This document shows positions 1 to 8,986 of a DNA stretch of 28,260 bases, piece by piece. Position 1 is the stretch's first letter; every line of letters begins with the position of its first letter. This DNA is from a virus: positions 1 through 28,260 of IMG/VR virus record IMGVR_UViG_3300007760_000074. One strand, given 5' to 3'. Below the pieces are notes generated by a model. That model worked only from the letters and a program-made list of their open reading frames with translations. It made no database searches and was not told the origin of the DNA. The position numbers were made by a program, and so were the translations under genes.

Positions 1-2303
1 GTTCCGAGACCCCCACTCCGATAACTGCTACAGCCGGTGAGGCCCAGGGTCGCTCTCCACTGGAGCTTCCCCAGTTTTATGCGAATGCCATCGAAGGAGG
101 CTTCGATCCTCTTAACTACTTGGCGGTCTCTCACTCCACTTATCCTACGCTGGCGAATCGGTTCGGCTTGGACTCTTCTGGGGCTGACGATGGCCTGCAG
201 GAAGAGGAGCCCAAGCTGGTCTCGTGGGACAATATTTTGGTGAGGCGTTCCTTGTCGGAAGTGAGAAAGGGCTTCGAAGACCCGCCAGTTTCACCGTACG
301 TGACTGAGGATGAGGTGTCAAAGCAGATCAACTTAGCAGAGATCGTTTCGAATAACACCGACGTAGATCCTCAAGATAGCGTTACTCTTGGGTATGCGGC
401 CGTAGTAAGAAATTACTCTAAAAGAATACGTCGGCGGATCGACGTAGAGAAGGATATCCTCCAAGGTGCAGAAGTGTTTTTTGTGTTGATGACGCCGATC
501 CTCAAGCCTGGAGAGGATCAGGAGCCTGGTCAAATTCGCTTGGGCCTGATTACTAGCTTCACTGTCAACCATCAAAACGGCGTCATGGACATCCTCCTGC
601 CGATGGTCAAACCCGGACTCACGCTGGTGAGGAACGCTCCGGGCCATGTCGTGCTGAAGATGGAGCAGAGGGATCCGGCCGGCAGGAGGATGATGCTCTC
701 CAGAAGCTTTTATTCTCCTTACAACGATCCACCGATCTCACCTTCCGTGGAAGTCTGGAAAAGCATCACGCCGCCCGGAGAAGAGCTTCACCTGTTCGAA
801 GATGCCGGCGTGCCCAACATACATCCAAACAGAGTTACGTATAGGCTGGCCGCTGTCGGCGCGAACGGCCGCCAAGGCCCTGCAGAAGGTTTGGTCATTT
901 CTAGTCACGAAGCGGCCGTTCCGATTCGAGAATCTGCTAGAGGAACTCTGGCCATAGTGACCAAAAATGAGCCGAGTCGGGTGGTAATAGAAGTAGAAAA
1001 TGTGCCCAATGCTGCTACGATCAGGGTGATGAGGGAGGACCTAGCAGCCCACGGCAGCACGTACGATCGAGTGGTCACGCTGGAAGACATCAACGGTAAT
1101 ACAGAAAATCTGGCAGACGGGAACGATCTGATCTTTCACGACTATGGTACTGTTCCAGGCCGGCACTATCGGTATTTTGCAGCCATCCGAACGGGCTTAG
1201 GGCCTGAAGTATTGACGTCGGAGGACGAGTCGTTCGTTAGGGTCCAACCATCGAAGACGTTGCCGGTGGACGTCTCCCTGGGAGAAATCAACGCTGTACT
1301 GACCCCCGCGGGGTGGAGCATCAGCTTTGACATCGTCTCGACGCCCAGGAACGACGATATGAACTTTGTGTTGGACCTGTTGAGGGACACCGGCGTTTCT
1401 GCAGAGTTCATTCAGGAGATCGAGAGACAAAAGTCAGATTTTGCTGAACTGGTAGTGTTCATTGTTGAACGGGTGTCTAGAAAGACCGGCGCGAGGGTCT
1501 CCTTTGAAGTACAGCCGGCCGGTACCTTTGTAGATGACCCAGCAACGGCGCGCCGATTGGGTCTGCCTCCGCCGCTCTCCGGCCAACGATACACTTATTT
1601 TGTGAAAGTCTGCTTGAAGGATCCACAAGCACTACTCATGGATGTGTACACGCAGTTCTCCAGTCCGAGCCAACCCGGCATCAGAGATCGGAAGGCTTTG
1701 GCTCAGAGATTTATGAGTGCATGGTCCACTCAATTTGGAAACAGCCCGGGCGGCGCGCTGCCTGCTACTTCGGATCTCATAAAAGGCGTCCCAATCCAAG
1801 ATAATCTGCGTGCTGGGTATACGGGGATAGAATTAGCGACTAGCCTGACGCTCCAAGGCGTGCTAGCACAACCGACGTCTTTAGTGGGTCGCCGGCTGTC
1901 TTCGGTAACACACCACATGGTGCTCTTACGATGGCAAGTAGGAGGCGATCTGACCACTGTGGATCAGTGCGTAGTTTTTGTGGAGTATGCCGGTGGCAGA
2001 GCAGTGGTCGGTGCTGTGCCGGTCAACGGTGAACAGTCCATGTTTTGGTATCATGATTACCGCTTCGGCCGCTCTCCCGGCACGCTAAAGTACAGCGTGA
2101 GGCTCATATATACAGACATGACTCTGTCGGCAGAGAGCCCGGCTTTCATCATACGAAACGTGTCTTACACACCTGAGCCGATGCTGAGAGGTACCTACTT
2201 GGGAACATCACGGCCGACGTATAATGGCCCTAATCCCCCCCGAGAACGCGCCCCGGGAGCAGATATTAGAGATCGGCTAGCTAGTCGTTTAGAGGACCTA
2301 TAA
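1..2303 (+). CDS. Large virion structural protein with fibronectin-III-like repeats, 5' end outside window
   Basis: The frame is open from base 3 with no stop before TAA at 2301-2303, so the gene begins upstream of the window; at least 766 residues are visible. A TTG at 120 is only an internal codon. The product looks like a chain of beta-sandwich modules. Fibronectin-III-like signatures, with a turn of the form D-x-x-V/G-x-x-Y-x-Y before the last strands, are seen near bases 740-930, 945-1220 (HYRYFAAIRTG), 1550-1650 (YTYFVKV) and 1890-2165 (LKYSVRLIYTD). No signal peptide or membrane segment is visible in the portion present. It is followed directly by another large gene and lies in a run of structural genes, so a tail, baseplate or fibre role is inferred. 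The exact position in the virion is not determined. The domain call rests on pattern only. Confidence 0.75.
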   Translation, partial: SETPTPITATAGEAQGRSPLELPQFYANAIEGGFDPLNYLAVSHSTYPTLANRFGLDSSGADDGLQEEEPKLVSWDNILVRRSLSEVRKGFEDPPVSPYVTEDEVSKQINLAEIVSNNTDVDPQDSVTLGYAAVVRNYSKRIRRRIDVEKDILQGAEVFFVLMTPILKPGEDQEPGQIRLGLITSFTVNHQNGVMDILLPMVKPGLTLVRNAPGHVVLKMEQRDPAGRRMMLSRSFYSPYNDPPISPSVEVWKSITPPGEELHLFEDAGVPNIHPNRVTYRLAAVGANGRQGPAEGLVISSHEAAVPIRESARGTLAIVTKNEPSRVVIEVENVPNAATIRVMREDLAAHGSTYDRVVTLEDINGNTENLADGNDLIFHDYGTVPGRHYRYFAAIRTGLGPEVLTSEDESFVRVQPSKTLPVDVSLGEINAVLTPAGWSISFDIVSTPRNDDMNFVLDLLRDTGVSAEFIQEIERQKSDFAELVVFIVERVSRKTGARVSFEVQPAGTFVDDPATARRLGLPPPLSGQRYTYFVKVCLKDPQALLMDVYTQFSSPSQPGIRDRKALAQRFMSAWSTQFGNSPGGALPATSDLIKGVPIQDNLRAGYTGIELATSLTLQGVLAQPTSLVGRRLSSVTHHMVLLRWQVGGDLTTVDQCVVFVEYAGGRAVVGAVPVNGEQSMFWYHDYRFGRSPGTLKYSVRLIYTDMTLSAESPAFIIRNVSYTPEPMLRGTYLGTSRPTYNGPNPPRERAPGADIRDRLASRLEDL

Positions 2304-5300
2304 ATGGCTGTCAAAAACGTTTCTGAGAATGTAGTCATTTCTTTGAACGCTGGCTCTGAAGCTTTGGACGATGCGGCTCAATCAACTGGAAACATGCCGA
2401 TCACCGTCGACGACAACTCTCCGGATGTGATCATAGCTGGGTTGAGTCTGGTTGACACCCTCCAGGTTCTGTCCGCGGATGACCCGGGTGATCCGCCGTT
2501 AGGCCGATACAGAATAGAACCAGATCGCGTAGTGCCGTTTTACACAGTGAAGTTGCAAAACACTGCAATTCCTAGCCTCAAGGAACTGTTACAGGCCAGA
2601 AAGCTGGAGAGTCAACTGGACGACGATACTATGGAATGGCTTTATTCTGTGGCCAACGGAGAGGAGGGCAATCCGGATCTCATAGCGGCTCTCTTGGCCC
2701 AAGTTGCAGAGCAGATAGAGGATGCAGAGAAGATGATAAGTGCTGTTGAGGGCCTTAAGTTGGCCTACGAACAGATATCTGATGTGTATCCTAGGTGGAA
2801 GCTCCAAGATGAAATGACGGCGTTATGGGTAAAAAACACTAAAAAGTTCGGTCTCGATCCTATTTCTGCTATTCGTATTGAAGGGGCTGCAGATTACCAG
2901 CGGGCCATGAATGATTTTACGTCCATCAAGTTGCAAACGCTACTGGATAGAAGCAGCTCCGGGCTGTACATACAAGCCTTGTCTGATGCAGAGTGGTCAA
3001 CTTACGTAGGCATCAGTCCGTCGATGTTGTTGAATCCTGAGAGCAGGTCTGCAAAGCCAAGCGATAACAACAGGACTACTTCTCACCCTTGGTCTTCTCC
3101 GGCTGAAGGTCGAACAAAAGGGCTCCAAGCGAAGCACCCCAAACTAAAGTCTTTGAACTCCATGGGCATCGGGAGTGACCCCAATTACGAAGGGATCTTT
3201 GGCAAGAATCCGCACAGCAAGATGGTCGCATTACAAGATGTTCATCCGATGAAGAGGGTGGAGGTTGCATGCTGCCAACTGTCTAGGGAGTTTTTGTTGT
3301 CTGCCGGCTTGGGACGCTTAGCCGGCACTTCGCTCGGTGCGCTCTACGGGCCCACTGTGGGCCGAAATGCTCTGAGGAACCTGTTTGGCGCTTCGGCGGT
3401 AAAATGGGTATCCAATACAACGATGCCCCCCCGCGCGCTTACAAACATTATAATAGCTGATGCCAATGGGGACTTCGATGCAGCAGGCTCCGACCAATGG
3501 CGGGTGTTCGTTTTAGAGGACCTAAAGGGATACAACGCTACCAAGCACATCACCACTGGAAAGAGGGAGTGGGTGGATTCAATCAAGCGCCGTCCTTTCA
3601 CCAATACGATGGGAGTATACGATACCGTTTTGGCCAAAGCCATGGTGAGCTTCGGTAGCGCAGAAGAGTACCTCACCACACTCTATTGCAGGGATGCCGA
3701 AAGGGTGCTCACGACACCGCGCGGTCTGTTCGTGCGCATCCTCAAAGATTTTTCTTCTTACCTAGAGACCGTCACCACGGAAGCGGATCACAACATCAAG
3801 AGGAATGCCTTGGGCGAGATGGCAATGTTGAAGCTGATCGGCGATCGCCCTCCTGTTGACGGAACCTCTCAAAGTACGATAAGGAGACGGCTCACTCAGC
3901 TGACCATCCTGGAGGGCATATGGACCCGGGCTGCTACTCTAGGACTCGATTCGGCTGAAACCAGGGGTTCTTCCATCCTGGGGGCCGGTGATGCACCCAT
4001 GCTGAGGTTCAGCGGACTGGATGCACAGTCCATAAACTCTTTGACTCCCAAAGTGGAAGGGATCAAAAAGGATTTGGCTCAAGCAATAATCACATCGTGT
4101 GGGGACTTCACTATAACCGGCTATAAGCAGCAGCTGCGCACCGGCAAGCAGATCGTGAACACGTTTGCTGACATTCGTCCGCAGGCCAAGAAGAACTTAG
4201 AGGGCATCATCATTGCCATCTTCGAAGACCTGCAGGCCGAAGCAGCCACTTTAGCACAGACCGACGATGAGTCCGGAACCTACTTGCGGCCTGGAGCGAC
4301 CACTAGATTCAGCGGTTGGGACGGGGCCATCACCATCGCCATGATCCTGAACTGCTTCGTGGATCTCGTGCAGACTTTTGTGGACACTGCGCTAGCGGTG
4401 GATAAGACCGGATTCGACGTCGACAGTGACGCCTTGGAGGCAGAGGTCCAGGCTGCTGCTCGACAAGCCATGAACGAAATCGTTAGCTCCTCCACGACCC
4501 GCGAGGGCCCCTCGGAGGGGGACTTCGACTTCAGCGAATTTGAGAAGGATTTGGCTGTCAACTTTACAGACAACCGAACTGGCCGGATTGAGATCCGCCG
4601 GCGCGAGGTCACGATTCGAGATGGCCTGCGGCGCTTCGGGGAGTGGGAAACGGTGAGTGTTGTGGAGATCAGTCGGCCAGATGTTGTATCTATTTTTTTA
4701 TCGACCAAGCACCGAGTGTACCACAAGGGGGGTTACGGCAGCAACAATCGCACCAATCGAGCTCGCAAGTTCCTCAAAGAGCTGGCTGCAGCTTCGGACC
4801 GAGACGACCTCTCGACTCTGATCGACTCCCAAAATAAAGTGCCATCGGTAACGGGTTTGTCGGCCAATGCCGATCTTTCTGCGCCCAGCACCGCCGCCTG
4901 GCGCCCCAGCTCCCTGATCGCCCAAGTGCAGCGGCTGGCATTAGAAGATGACATTCCCTTGGCGTTGTTTTCGGTCGCCAAGACCTTCGTTGAATCCCTG
5001 CAACAGAACTCTAGGCCTTTGAGCCAAAAGGCGGCCGCGCTCCGAGGAGAGATGCTCGATAACGAACCGGAAGATGCAGCCATATTGAGGGAGATGCAAG
5101 CCGAAGCATCCACCCGGGAATTTTTGAGATCCATGTCTGACATGCAAATCAAGTGGGCGAAAAAGAGGGCTCAACTGTTGAAGGGCACTTCGGATTCGAC
5201 GTATCTCACCAACAAGACGAATCCGAGCATGTTCAGGGCTTACCAGATGCTGTTAGACAAAAGACACGGCGAGTTTTTAGAGGCTGCAATCATGTTCGTA

Positions 5301-6275
5301 GGCCTGCCTAATTCTTCCGTAGAGAAAGAGTTGTTAGATAAAGGGTGGGCTGCACACGAGTCTTCGATAAAATTGACAATCGATAAGGTGGATGCTGCAA
5401 CCCCAGGCTTGCGCTTTGACCCCATTGAGAGGGAGTTCTTCGTCAACGTTAACGTCAGAGAAGAGTCGGTGTCTGCAGCATTCGAACTAGCCGAACCTCC
5501 GGAGAACTTTGATGATTTGTTGAATAAGCTCAGGTACGATGTTAGCTTACCGGCAGGCGCTGGCTCAGACTACAACCGAACACCCTTGACCGGAGCAGAA
5601 TTACTAGATCGGAGCAGGAACCCCACACGGACCAGAAGCATGTTGGTTAACGAGCTAGAGTCATTCTTGCTCAAGGCCATGTATCAAGCGACCACCGGCT
5701 TTGCGTTTCGCGAGGAGTGTGTCCAGTTGCAGCCGTTGGGGACTCGCAGTGTAAACACGCTGCCGCTAGCAGAAGAGTTGGGGAAGCAAGCTGGTCTTCC
5801 TTCCAACGTCGTTCCTCGCTTCTTCCGCGAGACTCTCAGCGCAGACGATCGACCGGCTTTGAGCTTTCCCACTCGAGCGGTGCTCGGCCAACTGATGCAA
5901 CCGCAATCTATGTACCTGTCAGGCGCACAAGCATGGGCTACTCCGCTGTTAGACCCCGCTCGCGCATCGCTCTTGTACAACGCATGCTCTACCAGGCCAT
6001 TTTTTGTCGATAATGTGAACGATCTAGTTTTTTCTAGCCTAGCGTTTGATCGTGTGGTGGCAGTGTTCGTGGATTTACACGAATTCGCTATGGACAGTGA
6101 CGGCTCATCTGACAGCCACGACGCATGGAACGAGCGACGTGCTCTTGATGGGGTTCCCAGGTCTTTGCCTTGGGTGGAAGTTCATGATGCAATTTTAAGA
6201 GCTGAGCCCACCGATTGGTTTTCTATGCCTTCACTGTACGTAGCTGCTGAATTATTTAGAGCAGGGCAAAACTGA
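2304..6275 (+). CDS. Very large (1323 aa) protein of unknown function, probable virion component
   Basis: The ATG follows the previous stop with no gap (TAAATG), with AGAGGA at 2291-2296 as ribosome binding site. I do not recognise the family. The first ~60 residues are acidic and low in structure. Residues ~95-170 and much of ~480-800 look alpha-helical (for example a run around ELLQARKLESQLDDDTMEWL and the region near LKDFSSYLETVTTEADHN). The C-terminal ~250 residues are mixed. There is no catalytic signature, signal peptide or clear membrane segment. The stop overlaps the next start (TGATG at 6273-6277), suggesting coupled translation with the neighbouring fibronectin-like gene. Candidate roles are a baseplate or neck structural protein or a tape measure. 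The lack of obvious hydrophobic segments argues mildly against tape measure. Existence of the gene is certain; its role is not. Confidence 0.8.
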   Translation: MAVKNVSENVVISLNAGSEALDDAAQSTGNMPITVDDNSPDVIIAGLSLVDTLQVLSADDPGDPPLGRYRIEPDRVVPFYTVKLQNTAIPSLKELLQARKLESQLDDDTMEWLYSVANGEEGNPDLIAALLAQVAEQIEDAEKMISAVEGLKLAYEQISDVYPRWKLQDEMTALWVKNTKKFGLDPISAIRIEGAADYQRAMNDFTSIKLQTLLDRSSSGLYIQALSDAEWSTYVGISPSMLLNPESRSAKPSDNNRTTSHPWSSPAEGRTKGLQAKHPKLKSLNSMGIGSDPNYEGIFGKNPHSKMVALQDVHPMKRVEVACCQLSREFLLSAGLGRLAGTSLGALYGPTVGRNALRNLFGASAVKWVSNTTMPPRALTNIIIADANGDFDAAGSDQWRVFVLEDLKGYNATKHITTGKREWVDSIKRRPFTNTMGVYDTVLAKAMVSFGSAEEYLTTLYCRDAERVLTTPRGLFVRILKDFSSYLETVTTEADHNIKRNALGEMAMLKLIGDRPPVDGTSQSTIRRRLTQLTILEGIWTRAATLGLDSAETRGSSILGAGDAPMLRFSGLDAQSINSLTPKVEGIKKDLAQAIITSCGDFTITGYKQQLRTGKQIVNTFADIRPQAKKNLEGIIIAIFEDLQAEAATLAQTDDESGTYLRPGATTRFSGWDGAITIAMILNCFVDLVQTFVDTALAVDKTGFDVDSDALEAEVQAAARQAMNEIVSSSTTREGPSEGDFDFSEFEKDLAVNFTDNRTGRIEIRRREVTIRDGLRRFGEWETVSVVEISRPDVVSIFLSTKHRVYHKGGYGSNNRTNRARKFLKELAAASDRDDLSTLIDSQNKVPSVTGLSANADLSAPSTAAWRPSSLIAQVQRLALEDDIPLALFSVAKTFVESLQQNSRPLSQKAAALRGEMLDNEPEDAAILREMQAEASTREFLRSMSDMQIKWAKKRAQLLKGTSDSTYLTNKTNPSMFRAYQMLLDKRHGEFLEAAIMFVGLPNSSVEKELLDKGWAAHESSIKLTIDKVDAATPGLRFDPIEREFFVNVNVREESVSAAFELAEPPENFDDLLNKLRYDVSLPAGAGSDYNRTPLTGAELLDRSRNPTRTRSMLVNELESFLLKAMYQATTGFAFREECVQLQPLGTRSVNTLPLAEELGKQAGLPSNVVPRFFRETLSADDRPALSFPTRAVLGQLMQPQSMYLSGAQAWATPLLDPARASLLYNACSTRPFFVDNVNDLVFSSLAFDRVVAVFVDLHEFAMDSDGSSDSHDAWNERRALDGVPRSLPWVEVHDAILRAEPTDWFSMPSLYVAAELFRAGQN

Positions 6276-8164
6276 TGAGCTTTAAAGATTCACGATACAT
6301 AGGGCTGTTTGATGTGCCGGATCCTAAATCTTTGGTGGTTAGGTTCGTCTATAATTTTTTTGTTCCTGACGAGCGCACCAATGCTTCCGGCGCTCCCACG
6401 TTTCAGGGCATTCCGAATGAAGACATCCAGAGGGAGGTTAGTGACAAGACCCTCGAGACGTCTCTTCCACGATACGTTGAGATACAGTTTTCCGCCACTC
6501 ACGCTGGATACGATGACATCAAAGATCTGCCGCCAAATTTCTTAGCTAATAACAGCACAATGATACAGACGGAAGAGACCATTACTACCCCTAGAGATTC
6601 TTATATCAAGCTTCAAGATCCGCTCTTGACTACACGCATACGACAGAAGGCGGCACTGCTTTCATCCTTTTTGGGCGTTGATTCTGAAGTAGGCCTAGGA
6701 GTCACTGATGTTATAATTGCACGAGATCCTAGCATCGATGCTGATCTGCTAGAGAACGTCTTGTCCGATAGCGATATTCCTGGCATACAATTTGTCAACG
6801 AAGTCGGAGACGTCTTTACGCCTCCCGTCTTTGCAAAAGCATCGACGACCATGATCGACATGCTGGCCGACAGAAGACTGCTTAGACCGATCTTTGGGGG
6901 CAATTACGATGCTGAAAATTCCACAAAAACGGAACTGCTTCGCCAAGCCGATCTAGATGCGTTGGCTTTTCTGCCTAACTCATCTGATGATTCCGGCGAG
7001 AGCTCGAACCACCCACGATTGACCACGCTATCAGCAGAGAAGCTAGAAGGCGAGGTCGACCAACCAGGACCTGTTAAGGCGATGACTGTTGGATATGTCA
7101 TAGAGAGATCAGAGAAGAAGGCTGATGGCTCTAGAGGAGAAGACGCGCAGTATTTCATCGAGGGAGCCGAAAATACCAATTTCCTTGACACTCGGGTCTT
7201 GTATGGAAGCACGTACAAGTACACGGTCCGGACTGTTGCTTTGATAGAGACAAGAGTTCCAATTGCATCGGGCCCTCTTGCGACTGCTTATGGTGTTGGT
7301 TGGTACAAAATTCAAGCGCTCATAGCCTCTCGACCGACTCCCCAAGCGATAGTGCTGGCCACTGAGACGATCGCGCCCAATCCGCCCGACGGCGTGTTCT
7401 ATCATTTTGATTACGATAACGGATCCGGCCTGTTCATTAGATGGCAGATTCCCACCGGCAAACAACGCGACGTGAAGTACTTCCAAGTATTTAAAAGAAA
7501 ATCCATATACGAGCCTTTTACATGCATCGCAGAACTAGACTTCGACGATTCTGTAATCAGATCGCCTAATGCCGAGAGGGTCAACCCGGATAAAAGACAA
7601 GCATTCTCGGGGCCTGTCACCATTTTTTATGATCCGGCCTTCAAAAGAGAGTCCAGTGAGATCTATGCGGTAGTTGCCGTGGACGCCCACCGGCTCTCTT
7701 CCGGTTTGAGCGCCCAGTCTTTGGTGTCTTTTGACAAGGTAAAAAACGTTTTAAAGCTCAAAAGTATTTCTAGGGCCGGGGCACCCAAGCAGTATCCGAA
7801 TTTTTTTGTCGATCCCAAGCTAGATGATAACACGTTTGTGGACAGCCTGACGCAAGACTCCATGCAGTCTAGCAAGAAGTTTTCGGTGAAAGCATATTTC
7901 GATCCCGATGCTCACACGTACTCCTCGGCCGGCGGCGCTACCCAACCTCTTGTCATGGATCAAAATTCGAATGGGGTCTACAAGTTGCACCTCTTGAACA
8001 CCGATAGGCAAAAAGGGACCGTGCTTGAGTTGAGAGTTAACGACATCCAAAAGCATCCTAGGATGGTCGACGCGTCGACTCCCAACCCGGCCGGCGGTGT
8101 CAACACCATGGATGTCACGGATCCTCGCTACACACGCCAGCCGCATAAGGGAGAAGCAAAGTGA
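6275..8164 (+). CDS. Virion structural protein with two fibronectin-III-like domains (629 aa)
   Basis: The start ATG overlaps the upstream TGA (TGATG). Residues ~265-330 and ~368-485 look like fibronectin-III folds. The second opens with a PPDG proline turn, then LFIRWQIPTG (Trp on strand B), VKYFQVFKRKS (strand C) and a closing strand YAVVAVDAHRLSSGLSA, the typical arrangement of this fold. The first has the Tyr pattern YGSTYKYTVRTVAL. The N-terminal ~250 residues are unassigned. The style matches the first gene of the window, so the two may be paralogous structural proteins flanking the 1323-aa protein. A tail, baseplate or fibre role is inferred from context. It is the last gene before a 99-base gap that may contain a promoter. 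Confidence 0.75.
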   Translation: MSFKDSRYIGLFDVPDPKSLVVRFVYNFFVPDERTNASGAPTFQGIPNEDIQREVSDKTLETSLPRYVEIQFSATHAGYDDIKDLPPNFLANNSTMIQTEETITTPRDSYIKLQDPLLTTRIRQKAALLSSFLGVDSEVGLGVTDVIIARDPSIDADLLENVLSDSDIPGIQFVNEVGDVFTPPVFAKASTTMIDMLADRRLLRPIFGGNYDAENSTKTELLRQADLDALAFLPNSSDDSGESSNHPRLTTLSAEKLEGEVDQPGPVKAMTVGYVIERSEKKADGSRGEDAQYFIEGAENTNFLDTRVLYGSTYKYTVRTVALIETRVPIASGPLATAYGVGWYKIQALIASRPTPQAIVLATETIAPNPPDGVFYHFDYDNGSGLFIRWQIPTGKQRDVKYFQVFKRKSIYEPFTCIAELDFDDSVIRSPNAERVNPDKRQAFSGPVTIFYDPAFKRESSEIYAVVAVDAHRLSSGLSAQSLVSFDKVKNVLKLKSISRAGAPKQYPNFFVDPKLDDNTFVDSLTQDSMQSSKKFSVKAYFDPDAHTYSSAGGATQPLVMDQNSNGVYKLHLLNTDRQKGTVLELRVNDIQKHPRMVDASTPNPAGGVNTMDVTDPRYTRQPHKGEAK

Positions 8165-8263
8165 CCAGTATGATTTACGGCAAAAAATGCTGGCATATAT
8201 TTACACTCAGAGGTGTGATGTGAGATCTTTAGTTAAGCGGTGCATCACCCGTGGAGATGAATA
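8165..8263. other. Non-coding gap between structural genes
   Basis: The longest non-coding stretch in the window. It holds the promoter-like element at 8194-8209, a small inverted repeat GGTGCATCACC at 8239-8249 and the ribosome binding site of the next gene. No T-tailed hairpin terminator is present. Confidence 0.6.
8194..8209 (+). promoter_or_regulatory. Candidate late promoter element upstream of the 236-aa structural gene
   Basis: CATATATTTACACTCA lies in the 99-base non-coding gap 8165-8263, 54 bases before the ATG at 8264. It matches 14 of 16 positions of a sequence just upstream of the major capsid gene (27582-27597). Its AT-rich 5' half loosely resembles the T4-type late octamer TATAAATA. 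No T4-style -35 box is needed for that promoter class. The function is inferred from position and similarity only. Confidence 0.35.
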
Positions 8264-8974
8264 ATGGGTTTTCTTGATCATTCCACTAATAACATCATTA
8301 TTGATGCTGTATTGACCGATACAGGCAGAAAGATGCTAGCAAACAATCAGGGCAATTTTAGGATCGCCTTTTTTTCGCTGGCAGATGATGAGGTGGACTA
8401 TTCGATAATTGCTAAATTCGGTCGGGCTGTAGGCAAGGAGAAGATTTCGAAGAACACTCCTGTGTTTGAAGCCCAAACGCTCGGTTCAGTGGCAGTCAAG
8501 CACAGGATGCTGACGCTACCTAATCCGACCATAGTCAGGCTGCCGTCTTTGTCCTTGGGAGAAGATGTAGCCAGCGATGCGCTAGCATTCTCCGTTCAAG
8601 GCCAAAATCAGACCAAGACCGTGTCTGTCAACCAACAGATCTCTGGCGAGGCCAAGGTGCCCGACGGCGTTTCTGATGCTACGTTCACAGTCTTGGTACC
8701 AGATCGGTTCGTGACCGTCGTCGGTAAAAACAAGATATCGGTAGAGGCAACGACTCGCATTGCTACATACTCGATCACTAGAGATGAACGCGACCCGAAT
8801 ACGAATGCTGCCAAGGCAAGCTTCAGCATGACGGTGCAACCTGGCCTGGACGATACGATATTTAGCATATACGGCGCTTCCAACAATCCGAACGTCATTC
8901 ATGACGTCTGTTCGGTGATCGGGGACCAGTCTGGCATTCGCAAAGACTTTACAATTACCATTAGCAAAACGTAG
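8264..8974 (+). CDS. Phage structural protein of the T4-like marine phage type (236 aa)
   Basis: ATG with GTGGAG at 8251-8256 as ribosome binding site. The N-terminus MGFLDHSTNNIIIDAVLTD, followed by GRKMLANN, an F-x-L-A-D-D-E-V-D-Y segment and NTPVFEA, is a pattern I associate, from memory, with a structural protein common in T4-like marine phages. The C-terminal half (about residues 110-236) looks like a beta-rich, immunoglobulin-like domain. It is followed 12 bases later by another structural gene, and a candidate promoter lies upstream, so it probably opens a transcription unit that continues through the LamG-domain gene. The exact place in the particle (neck, tail or baseplate) is not shown by the sequence. 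Confidence 0.7.
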   Translation: MGFLDHSTNNIIIDAVLTDTGRKMLANNQGNFRIAFFSLADDEVDYSIIAKFGRAVGKEKISKNTPVFEAQTLGSVAVKHRMLTLPNPTIVRLPSLSLGEDVASDALAFSVQGQNQTKTVSVNQQISGEAKVPDGVSDATFTVLVPDRFVTVVGKNKISVEATTRIATYSITRDERDPNTNAAKASFSMTVQPGLDDTIFSIYGASNNPNVIHDVCSVIGDQSGIRKDFTITISKT

Positions 8975-8986
8975 AAGAGGAAGTAG

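Noticed and set aside
120-2303. TTG at 120 as the start of the first gene
   Set aside because: The same frame is open back to base 3 with sensible protein sequence, so the gene begins upstream of the window.
4280-4726. Minus-strand open frame of 148 codons
   Set aside because: Lies wholly inside the 1323-aa gene, with no family resemblance or ribosome binding site; a shadow of the coding strand.
4733-5152. Minus-strand open frame of 139 codons
   Set aside because: Inside the 1323-aa gene, with no independent support.
2304-6275. Tape measure call for the 1323-aa protein
   Set aside because: Size is suggestive, but no hydrophobic segments or long regular coiled coil are evident.
8161-8223. 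A 20-residue open frame in the 8165-8263 gap starting GTG
   Set aside because: Very short, no ribosome binding site, overlaps the promoter-like element; probably chance.
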